DNA of 64,000 nucleotides from Sphingopyxis sp. OAS728 (GTDB lineage Bacteria > Pseudomonadota > Alphaproteobacteria > Sphingomonadales > Sphingomonadaceae): the NCBI RefSeq assembly GCF_014873485.1, contig NZ_JADBDT010000001.1:4768501-4832500 (forward strand). Reading direction: 5' to 3'. Shown here piece by piece: positions 54,107 through 61,385 of the stretch. The position numbers were made by a program, and so were the translations under genes. The notes beneath the pieces are model-generated. The model was given only the letters and a program-made list of their open reading frames with translations. It ran no database searches and had not been told where the DNA came from. The first letter of the stretch is position 1; each line of letters starts with the position of its first letter.

Positions 54107-55558
54107 TCAAGCTGCTTGCGCCGCAATTGGCCCCGCCGCGCCCTCGTCGATCAGCGTCGCGAGCATGTCGCATGCCTTGTCGAGTATTTGCGGACGCAGG
54201 TTGGTGACGCAGAGCACCATTCCGGGCTGCGCCTCGGCGGGATTGGCGTACCAGACCGACAGCGGGCAGGGCGCGATACCGAATTCGGGTGCGCGTTTGG
54301 CCAATGCAACATCGTCATAGCCGCGCGGCAGATGCACGACGAGGGCAAGGCCGGCAAAGGCGTCGACGACGATATTCGGATCGAGCCGGGCATGGAGCGC
54401 GTCGCGGCGTTCGCGGTACAGGCATTTCATATGCCGCAGATGGCGCAGGAAATGGCCGTCGGCGAGGAAATCGGTGAGCGCGAGCTGCGTCGTCACATTG
54501 GGCGCGGGGTTCAGGTAGCCCGCGACCTCGCCGAAGCGACCGGCGAGCGCGAGCGGCGCGACGACGAAGCCGAGCCCCAGCGAGGGGCTGATCGTCTTGC
54601 CGAAGGTGCCGATATGGATCAAGCGGCCCGCCGGATCGTTTGCTGCCATCGCCGGCGCCGCGCGGCCGCCGAGCTGCAGCTCGCTCAGATAATCATCCTC
54701 GATGATCCACGCGCCTTCGCGCTCCGCCCAGGCGAGCAGCGCGGTGCGGCGTTCGGGCGACAGCGTGACGCCGGTCGGCGCCTGCTGGCCCGGTGTCACG
54801 ATGGCCAGCGCGGCGTCGGGCGCGGCGCGGACGCCCATGTCGACGCGTATGCCCTTGGCATCGACCGGGATCGGCACCGGTTTCAGGCCTGCGATTTCCA
54901 GCCCCGTGCGCGCCACAGGATAACAGGGGTCCTCGACCCATGCGGTGCGGCCTTGCACCCCGAGCGCCATCAAGGTCAGGCAAAGTCCGTTCTTGTAGCC
55001 CGAAGTGAGGATGATCTGGTCGGGATGGCAGCAGATGCCACGCGTGATCGCAAGCTGCGCCGCGATCTGCGCGCGCAATTCGGGCTCGCCGCGCGGATCG
55101 GGCGGGCCGACTGGTGCCATGGCATTGGCGCGGACCGCGCGGGTGCGAAGCCGCGCCCATAATTTTGCCGGAAAGGCATCCTGCGCCGGCACGCCCATCT
55201 GAAATGGCAGCGGACGAAGCGAAAAGCCGCGCTCAAGATCCTGCAAGGGGCGCGGAATGTCGACCTGTTTCGTCTCGACCGGCTTGGGCGCGGCGCGCTC
55301 GGCGACGCGGGTGCCGGCGGCGCCCGCTGAAAAGACGAGCAATTCGTCGGCCAGTGCTTCATAGGCGGCCTTCACCGTCCCGCGCGCCACGCCGAGCTGC
55401 GAGGCCATGTCGAGCCATGACGGAAGCCGCGTTCCGGGCCGGAGCCGCCCTTCGATAATCGCTGCGCGCAGCGTCGCGGTAATCTGGGCGGTAATCGGTG
55501 TCGAATGCGAGCGGTCGATCTGGAAGGAGACCAGCTCCGGGTTCCATGGTGCAGTCAT
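54107..55558 (-). CDS. MocR-type transcriptional regulator (GntR HTH + PLP aminotransferase domain)
   Basis: A 483-residue MocR/GabR/PdxR-type protein. Residues about 15-80 are a winged helix (ITATLRAAIIEGRLRPGTRLPS, then LGVARGTVKAAYEAL). From about 115 on is a fold-type I aminotransferase domain: GPPDPRGEPELRAQIA, TSGYKNGL, IEDDYLSEL and the PLP lysine in GTFGKTISPSLGLGF. These regulators sense PLP, GABA, taurine or related compounds. It is divergent from the CDGSH fusion gene, with TGGTAC-type motifs in the gap and before the gene at 48071. Confidence 0.92.
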   Translation of the reverse strand: MTAPWNPELVSFQIDRSHSTPITAQITATLRAAIIEGRLRPGTRLPSWLDMASQLGVARGTVKAAYEALADELLVFSAGAAGTRVAERAAPKPVETKQVDIPRPLQDLERGFSLRPLPFQMGVPAQDAFPAKLWARLRTRAVRANAMAPVGPPDPRGEPELRAQIAAQLAITRGICCHPDQIILTSGYKNGLCLTLMALGVQGRTAWVEDPCYPVARTGLEIAGLKPVPIPVDAKGIRVDMGVRAAPDAALAIVTPGQQAPTGVTLSPERRTALLAWAEREGAWIIEDDYLSELQLGGRAAPAMAANDPAGRLIHIGTFGKTISPSLGLGFVVAPLALAGRFGEVAGYLNPAPNVTTQLALTDFLADGHFLRHLRHMKCLYRERRDALHARLDPNIVVDAFAGLALVVHLPRGYDDVALAKRAPEFGIAPCPLSVWYANPAEAQPGMVLCVTNLRPQILDKACDMLATLIDEGAAGPIAAQAA

Positions 55559-55830
55559 CTCGTCACCTCATGGTACTGTCAAAACGCTCTCGATGGGCCA
55601 GAGGCTATGCCCCGCACGCCGGGTCTGTCGAGACGGGGGCGACCTATACGAAAGGTCAGGGTGCGTTGCCTCGCCGGTTAGGCCGGACGAAGTTTCGTCC
55701 GCATTTTGGCGGGTGGACGAGCGCTTTGGTACAAGCGGCTTGTCAGCTCTCGCGCCTAACCTTCGCCGGATGGCTGTCTATCCTGCTCCCTTGTCCGGCC
55801 ACCACGCGATCGTGTCAGGAGGGTAAGAAA
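55559..55830. promoter_or_regulatory. Divergent regulatory region between mocR and the CDGSH fusion gene
   Basis: No gene is seen in this 272-base gap. ATGGTACTGT (55570-55579) lies just before mocR, and TGGTACA (55727-55733) lies 98 bases before the fusion gene. CGGACGAAGTTTCGTCCG (55684-55701) is a perfect palindrome with 8-bp arms, and ACAAGCGGCTTGT (55731-55743) is a smaller one. On the minus strand a TTGACA sits 27 bases upstream of the mocR start. Confidence 0.5.
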
Positions 55831-57774
55831 ATGGACGGCAAAACGGCGATAAGCCGCGAGAAGATCCTGCACGCGCTCTACGAAGCCGCCGAACTCGAAC
55901 AGAATTTGATGTGCACCTATCTCTACGCCGCCTTCAGTTTGAAGGATGGCGAGGGCGAGGGGCTTGCTGAAGCGGAGGCCGAAGCAGTCGCACGCTGGCG
56001 CCGAGCGATCCTCGACGTCGCGATAGACGAGATGAGCCATCTGGTCGCGGTGTGGAATATCACGGCAGCATTGGGCGGCTCGCCGCGCTTCGGCCGGACC
56101 AACTTCCCGCTCGACCCGGGCTATCTGCCCGCAAGCATCAATGTGAAACTCGCACCCTTCGGCGCCGACGTGATCCAGCATTTCATCTTTCTCGAACGCC
56201 CCGAAGGTTCGAGCGAGCCCGATGGCGCGACCTTTGCGGTCACAAATGGTTCGACCCGCGCAATCGTCGCGCCGCACCTCACGCCGGCAAGCTATGATTA
56301 TGCGACGATCGGTGCCTTCTACCAACGGATCGAGGCCGACCTGCGTGCGCTTGTCGATGCGCACGGCGAGGCGGTGGTGTTCTGCGGCGATCCGGCTCTC
56401 CAGCTGTCGACGGCGGAGGTCGATTTCGGAGGCGCCAGGCTCGTTACCGACCTCGCCAGCGCCCTCGCCGCGCTGAACGAAATCATCGAAGAAGGCGAGG
56501 GGGCACCGTCGCATCGCGATGGTTCGCATTTTCAGCGTTTCGTCGCGGTGCAATCCGAGATGCGGCAGCTGGCGGGAACAAATCCGGCTTTCGCGCCCGC
56601 GTATCCTGCGGCGGTCAACCCCGTGCTGCGCAAGCCGCCGCGGCCCGAAGGGCGGGTTTGGCTGGAAGATGCAGACGCCGTTGCGGCCGTCGACCTCGCG
56701 AACTCCATCTATGCGCTCTCGCTTCGCCTGCTTGCGGGCGCCTATGCGCTCCCGCGGCCGAACACCGACAAGGCGCTCTATATCGGCTGCGCGATCGGGC
56801 TGATGCACGCGCTTACCGCTGTTGCCGAACGCGCTGCGCGCCTCCCGGCAGGCCCTTCGAACCCCGATTGCAACGCGGGTGTTTCCTTTACCGCCCTCCG
56901 CGATGCGGCATCATTCCCCCCCGGAGAAAGCGCGCGGCACGTCTATCTTGAACGCGCCGAGGAACTGGCGGCGGCGGCGGAAGCAATGGACCCCGCCGAT
57001 CCTCGTTGCGCGCGCGCCGCGCAAATATTGGCGAAGCAGGCGGCGCGCCTGCGCAATGCCCCTGCCGGTGTGACCGCGCCAGCGGCGCAGCAGGCGCCGC
57101 CCGTCCAACCGACTCTCGTCGCTCCGCCCACCACATCGGTCGACGGGGTCGATCGCGCCGAAGGCAGGGATATCGCGGTGATATTCAACGGAAAGCGGTG
57201 CATCCACGCCCGCTTTTGCGTGACTCAGGGGCCCGCGACCTTCCTTGCCAATGTCGAGGGCCCGTGGATCATCCCCGACGCGACCGAGATCGAATATCTG
57301 TGCGGTACGATCCGCCAATGCCCTTCGGGTGCGTTGACCTACGAACGCCGCGACGGCCATGCCGAGCCGGTTCCGCCGGTCAATCTGATCACGCTGCGCG
57401 AAAACGGTCCCTATGCGGTGCGCGCCGATCTCGCGATCGATGGCGAGAAGGCGGGCTTTCGCGCGACGCTCTGCCGCTGCGGTGCGTCGAAGAACAAACC
57501 CTTTTGCGACAAGTCGCACAAATATATCGGCTTCGAGGCGACCGGCGAGCCACCGACGAAAAAGGGCCCGCAGCTCGCGGTGCGCGACGGTCCGCTGGCC
57601 ATCGAACCCGAGCTCGACGGGCCGCTGCAGGTGCGCGGCAATCTCGAAATCCTCAGCGGGACGGGACGCACCGTAGCCACCGTCGAGACCGCGCGCCTGT
57701 GCCGTTGCGGCGCGTCGAAAAACAAACCCTTCTGCGACGAGAGCCATCGCAGGATCGGCTTTCGCAGCACATGA
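55831..57774 (+). CDS. Ferritin-like / divergent 4Fe-4S / double CDGSH iron-sulfur fusion protein
   Basis: A 647-residue multi-domain protein. Residues about 8-250 are a ferritin-like domain of the VioB/iminophenyl-pyruvate-dimer-synthase type (LEQNLMCTYLYAAFSLK, then DEMSHLVAVWNITAALGG), with helices continuing to about 400. After a Pro/Ala linker (about 415-445), residues 450-505 are a Fer4_19 domain with Cys457, Cys463, Cys491 and Cys497. Two CDGSH domains follow, with ligands C548, C550, C559, H563 and C624, C626, C635, H639. AGGAGG precedes ATG 55831. It is divergent from mocR and convergent with a LysR gene. A diiron oxygenase fed by its own Fe-S centres is a fair inference. Confidence 0.87.
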   Translation: MDGKTAISREKILHALYEAAELEQNLMCTYLYAAFSLKDGEGEGLAEAEAEAVARWRRAILDVAIDEMSHLVAVWNITAALGGSPRFGRTNFPLDPGYLPASINVKLAPFGADVIQHFIFLERPEGSSEPDGATFAVTNGSTRAIVAPHLTPASYDYATIGAFYQRIEADLRALVDAHGEAVVFCGDPALQLSTAEVDFGGARLVTDLASALAALNEIIEEGEGAPSHRDGSHFQRFVAVQSEMRQLAGTNPAFAPAYPAAVNPVLRKPPRPEGRVWLEDADAVAAVDLANSIYALSLRLLAGAYALPRPNTDKALYIGCAIGLMHALTAVAERAARLPAGPSNPDCNAGVSFTALRDAASFPPGESARHVYLERAEELAAAAEAMDPADPRCARAAQILAKQAARLRNAPAGVTAPAAQQAPPVQPTLVAPPTTSVDGVDRAEGRDIAVIFNGKRCIHARFCVTQGPATFLANVEGPWIIPDATEIEYLCGTIRQCPSGALTYERRDGHAEPVPPVNLITLRENGPYAVRADLAIDGEKAGFRATLCRCGASKNKPFCDKSHKYIGFEATGEPPTKKGPQLAVRDGPLAIEPELDGPLQVRGNLEILSGTGRTVATVETARLCRCGASKNKPFCDESHRRIGFRST

Positions 57775-57779
57775 GCGCA

Positions 57780-58679
57780 TCAGCGCTTCACGATATGCGC
57801 GGCCAGCGTTTCGGCGACAAAGTCGGTGAAGAGGCGGATGCGGAGCGGCGGAAAGCGTCCGAACGCGTGCAGGGCCTGGGCGGGGACGAGTGCCAGCGGA
57901 TAGTCGAGCATTACCTGTATCAAGCGGCCGGCTTTCATGTCGTCCTCGACCGCAAAGCGCAGCAGTTGCGCAATGCCGAGGCCGTTCAGCGCCGCGGTCC
58001 GCATCGCCTGCCCGGAATCGCTGTCGAACACGCCTGCGGGGTTCAGGATTTCGCCATTGGCAAAGGCGATGGGGTAGGCCCGCGCACCGAGCATATAACG
58101 GATATGCGCCGCCCGCCCGAGTTCTTCGATCGATTGCGGGTAGCCCGCGCGGTCGAGATAGGCGGGCGACGCCACCAGCGCGAGCGGCAGATTTCCCAAC
58201 GGACGCACGATCCAGTCGCTGTCGGCGACCTGCCCCGTGCGCAGCGCCACGTCGAACCCCTCGCGGACCAGATCGACATGGCGGTCGGAAATGCTGATCT
58301 CCAGCTTGATCTCGGGGTAGCGGGTGACGAAATCGCGCGTCAGCGCATCGACGAGCGCCACGCCCAAAATAGCCGGAATACTGACGCGCAGCAGCCCGCT
58401 CGCGCGCCCGGCACCTTCGAGCGCCTCGTCGGCGTCGTCGAGCGCGCGGAGCAAGGGCGCGACGCGTTCATAATAGGCCGTGCCGTCGACGGTCAGCGAC
58501 AGCGACCGCGTCGAGCGCAGGAACAATTTCACACCAAGTCGCTTTTCGAGCCGCTCGACATTCTTCGACACCGCCGAGGGCGTCGTGCCGGCGAGCCGCG
58601 CCGCGGCGCTGAACGACCCGGCCTCGACGGTGCGGACAAAGGCGAGCAGCCCGGTGGTTCGTTCCTGTCGCGTTTTCAT
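57780..58679 (-). CDS. LysR-family transcriptional regulator
   Basis: A 299-residue LysR protein. The HTH is FVRTVEAGSFSAAARLAGTTPSAVSKNVERLEKRLGVKLFLRST, read in parts at residues 14-57; the effector domain follows with LRVSIPAILGVALVDAL and the DVALRTG..DSDWIVRPLG segment typical of the CrgA/DmlR subgroup. It is divergent from an SDR gene with inverted repeats in the gap, the classic arrangement for LysR control. It ends 5 bases from the CDGSH fusion gene, convergent. Confidence 0.92.
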   Translation of the reverse strand: MKTRQERTTGLLAFVRTVEAGSFSAAARLAGTTPSAVSKNVERLEKRLGVKLFLRSTRSLSLTVDGTAYYERVAPLLRALDDADEALEGAGRASGLLRVSIPAILGVALVDALTRDFVTRYPEIKLEISISDRHVDLVREGFDVALRTGQVADSDWIVRPLGNLPLALVASPAYLDRAGYPQSIEELGRAAHIRYMLGARAYPIAFANGEILNPAGVFDSDSGQAMRTAALNGLGIAQLLRFAVEDDMKAGRLIQVMLDYPLALVPAQALHAFGRFPPLRIRLFTDFVAETLAAHIVKR

Positions 58680-58688
58680 TCGATAGTT

Positions 58689-58735
58689 TTTGGCAAAGAT
58701 GATGTGCCAAAGTCCAGTCTTATTAGAGATACTGG
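58689..58735. promoter_or_regulatory. LysR-type operator region
   Basis: TTTGGCA (58689-58695) and TGCCAAA (58705-58711) are perfect inverted arms with a 9-base spacer, and CCAGT (58714-58718) pairs with ACTGG (58731-58735). Both lie in the 98-base gap between the lysR and SDR genes, as expected for recognition and activation sites. Confidence 0.6.
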
Positions 58736-58777
58736 AACGGCCATATCGCGCTTTCCCCTCAACAAGGAAGGTGAGTT

Positions 58778-59527
58778 ATGACAAGTTTGAACGGAAAGGT
58801 CGCGGTGATCACCGGCGGCAACAGCGGCATCGGGCTTGCCGCGGCAAAGCTTTTCGCCGCCGAAGGCGCGCAGGTGGTCATCACCGGCCGTCGCCAGCAG
58901 GTCGTCGACGATGCGGTGCGCGAAATCGGTTCGGCCGCGCTCGGCATCCAGGGCGATGTCGCCGATCCCGATCACCATCGGCAGGTCGCCGATATCGTCC
59001 GCGAGCGGTTCGGCCATGCCGACATCTATATGGCGAACGCCGGCGTGAACACGATCAGCCCCTCGCACGACGTGACCGAGGCCGAATATGACGCGCAGTT
59101 CGCGATCAACGCCCGCGGTACATTTTTCGGGGTGCAGAAGATCGCGCCTGTCCTGCGCGACGGCAGCTCGATCATCCTCGTCGGCTCGCTCGCCAGCGAC
59201 AAGGTGCTCGACGGCCATGCGGTCTATGCCGGGACGAAGGCCGCGATCAACGCCTTCGCGCGCGCCTGGGCGCTCGAATTCAAGGCGCGCGGCATCCGCG
59301 TGAATATGCTGAGCCCCGGACCGACCGAGACGGCGATCCTCGAAAAGCTGGGCGTGGCCCCCGAAGATCATGATGCGTTCGTCAACATGATGGCGGGCGC
59401 GATCCCGCTCGGCCGACTTGGCCAGCCAAGCGAACTGGCAAGTGCGGCGCTGTTCCTGGCCTCCGACGCCAGCAGCTTCGTCACCGGCATCAACCTGCGC
59501 GTCGACGGCGGCATGGCGCTGCTTTGA
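58778..59527 (+). CDS. Short-chain dehydrogenase/reductase
   Basis: A 249-residue classical SDR: TGGNSGIGLAAA, TGRRQQ after strand 2 (Arg-Arg, favouring NADP), ANAGVN, Ser in VGSLAS and YAGTK (YxxxK), then SPGPTETAI and VTGINLRVDGGMALL at the C-terminus. AAGGAAGGTGAG precedes ATG 58778. It is divergent from the LysR gene and most likely its target. The SnoaL-like gene 32 bases downstream may be co-transcribed. Confidence 0.92.
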   Translation: MTSLNGKVAVITGGNSGIGLAAAKLFAAEGAQVVITGRRQQVVDDAVREIGSAALGIQGDVADPDHHRQVADIVRERFGHADIYMANAGVNTISPSHDVTEAEYDAQFAINARGTFFGVQKIAPVLRDGSSIILVGSLASDKVLDGHAVYAGTKAAINAFARAWALEFKARGIRVNMLSPGPTETAILEKLGVAPEDHDAFVNMMAGAIPLGRLGQPSELASAALFLASDASSFVTGINLRVDGGMALL

Positions 59528-59559
59528 AACCCTTTTCGTTCAATGAAAGGACCGATTGA

Positions 59560-59985
59560 ATGGCCCAAATATCCGTTGATCCGGCAATCCACCGGCTGAT
59601 CTCGGACGTCGTGACCAAGGGTAGCGCCTATGATCTCGACGCCATGGACAAGCTCTACACCGCCGACGAATCCTATTTGATCCTTGGTGGTGATGGCCAT
59701 GTCACGCGCGTGGCGCGTGCAGAGATGATGGCCGAATTCAAGGCGCGGCGGGATGAGGGCGACGCGCCGCTCTCGACCGAACATCGCATCCTCCATGTCG
59801 AGCAGCAGGACGATCATGCAACGGCGATTCTTTACCGCCGTATGAGTCCCGATCATCCTGCCGCGATGTACGAGCTGCGGCTGCGAAAGCAGCGCGATCG
59901 CTGGCAAGTTGCGGGCGAAACGGTGACGCCTTGGCCGGGTGGCATCGATGGTTCGGTATTGCCACCGAGGCAGCGGGCGGCCTGA
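59560..59985 (+). CDS. SnoaL/DUF4440-like NTF2-fold protein
   Basis: A 141-residue small protein with the NTF2-like layout: N-terminal helices (DPAIHRLISDVVTKGSAYDLDAMDKLY), strand YLILGGDGHVTRVARAEMMAEF and strands HRILHVEQQDDHATAILYRR and YELRLRKQRDRWQVAGETVTPW. The start codon is 9 bases after AAAGGA. It follows the SDR gene. Members often protect against or modify small aromatic compounds; the role here is unknown. Confidence 0.75.
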   Translation: MAQISVDPAIHRLISDVVTKGSAYDLDAMDKLYTADESYLILGGDGHVTRVARAEMMAEFKARRDEGDAPLSTEHRILHVEQQDDHATAILYRRMSPDHPAAMYELRLRKQRDRWQVAGETVTPWPGGIDGSVLPPRQRAA

Positions 59986-60007
59986 CGGCCAGCCTGCTGT
60001 GTCTCGA

Positions 60008-60040
60008 CGAGGGAGCGGGAAAGAAAATCTCGCTCCCTCG
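60008..60040 (+). terminator. Hairpin after the SnoaL-like gene
   Basis: CGAGGGAGCG (60008-60017) and CGCTCCCTCG (60031-60040) are perfect 10-bp arms with a 13-base loop, 23 bases after the stop codon. No T-run follows, so termination strength is uncertain. The remaining 216 bases to the next gene hold a small hairpin (GGCGGA/TCCGCC at 60167-60185) and no gene. Confidence 0.6.
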
Positions 60041-60256
60041 AATGGGGGTGGCGGACCACCCGCGGGCTTCCTTATTGGCGAAGGCGATGACCCATGAATC
60101 TTTGCAGGATCGGCGCTCATATGGCGCTCAGGCCATGGATACGATAATGTCGGGCAACGCGAAGTCGGCGGATGCTATGTCCGCCGTGCGGGTGTTGGCC
60201 GAGTGTGCCTGGACCCTTGTACCTGAATTGTCAGTGCCGCGACCCTGGAGGGGGCA

Positions 60257-60904
60257 ATGATTTCGACCGAAAGCTATGAATCGCCGCTTGTTCTCATCGT
60301 CGACGATGATGAAGAGGTGCGCACCGCGATCAGCGAACTGATGCTGTCAGTGGGGATCGAGGCAAGTTGTTATGGATCGACGCGCGAGCTGCTCGAATCG
60401 CCATTGCTCGAACGCGCCGGCTGCCTCGTCCTCGACGTCCGTATGCCGGGATCGAGCGGGCTCGACCTCCAGCAACATCTGACGACGGCGGGCGTCACCA
60501 AGCCGATCGTGTTCCTTACCGGGCACGGCGATATCCCGATGTCGGTGCAGGCGATGAAGGCGGGAGCGGTCGATTTCCTGACCAAGCCGGTCCGCGACCA
60601 GACATTGCTCGACGCGGTCGTCGCCGGGGTCGAGCGGGACGTCGCCGAACGTGCGAATGCGAAAATCATCCAGCAACATGTCGAGCGCTTTGCGACCCTG
60701 ACCCCGCGCGAAAGCCAAGTAATGCGCGAAGTAGCGCGCGGACGGCTCAACAAACAAATCGCCTATGACCTTGGTATTTCGGAAATTACGGTCAAGTTGC
60801 ACCGCAGCAATGTCATGAAGAAAATGCAGGCCGCGACAGTCGGTGAACTGATCCGCGCGTGGGAGAAATTGCCTTTGCAATTGCGCGAAACGGGAGAAGC
60901 CTAG
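60257..60904 (+). CDS. FixJ-like response regulator (receiver + LuxR HTH)
   Basis: A 215-residue two-domain regulator. The receiver has D16-D18, phosphoacceptor D60 (LVLDVRMPGSSG), Thr in FLTGHGD and Lys in FLTKPV. The C-terminal HTH is LTPRESQVMREVARGRLNKQIAYDLGISEITVKLHRSNVMKKM, read in parts. The FixJ group activates target promoters after phosphorylation by PAS-type kinases. TGGAGGGGGCA precedes ATG 60257. The kinase two genes downstream is the probable partner. Confidence 0.9.
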   Translation: MISTESYESPLVLIVDDDEEVRTAISELMLSVGIEASCYGSTRELLESPLLERAGCLVLDVRMPGSSGLDLQQHLTTAGVTKPIVFLTGHGDIPMSVQAMKAGAVDFLTKPVRDQTLLDAVVAGVERDVAERANAKIIQQHVERFATLTPRESQVMREVARGRLNKQIAYDLGISEITVKLHRSNVMKKMQAATVGELIRAWEKLPLQLRETGEA

Positions 60905-60989
60905 ACTTTGGTATGGTTACAAAGCTTTATAAGCCGCGTAACATTGGCGTCGTTGGCCACCTTGGTCGTGATAAAAAGGGCTGAATCGC

Positions 60990-61385
60990 TTGCCCAAGAC
61001 GCCTCTTGTCGCAGTTGTGGATGATGACGAAGCCATCCGCGAGGCCCTGTGTGATCTGATGATGGTCACCGGGCTCGCGTGTAGCACTTTTGACAGCGCC
61101 CCGGCGTTCCTGAACGATAATTCGCCCATCGAGGTCGATTGCCTGATTACCGATGTCCGCATGCCGGGCATGAGCGGGATCGACCTGCTCGAACGTATGC
61201 GGGCTGGCGGGTCGAAATTGCCTGTTATCGTTCTGACTTCGGTTCTCGATGCAGGGGCCCGGGCGAAAGCACTCGAACTCGGCGCGCAGGCCTGGCTGAC
61301 CAAGCCGGTCGCCGACGAGACGCTTCTCGACCAAATCAAATCGGCGATCGGCGAAGAGGATTGGCCGGACGAGCTTCGGCGGTGA
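60990..61385 (+). CDS. Single-domain response regulator
   Basis: A 131-residue stand-alone receiver with D11-D13, phosphoacceptor D55 (LITDVRMPGMSG), Thr in VLTSVLD and Lys in WLTKPV. There is no output domain. It may act as a phosphate sink or connector for the adjacent kinase. The start is TTG 60990 with AAGGG upstream; no ATG or GTG fits better. Its stop overlaps the kinase GTG by 4 bases. In the 85-base gap before it, CTTTG (60906) and CAAAG (60920) form an inverted repeat near an AT-rich stretch, a possible promoter. Confidence 0.87.
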   Translation: MPKTPLVAVVDDDEAIREALCDLMMVTGLACSTFDSAPAFLNDNSPIEVDCLITDVRMPGMSGIDLLERMRAGGSKLPVIVLTSVLDAGARAKALELGAQAWLTKPVADETLLDQIKSAIGEEDWPDELRR

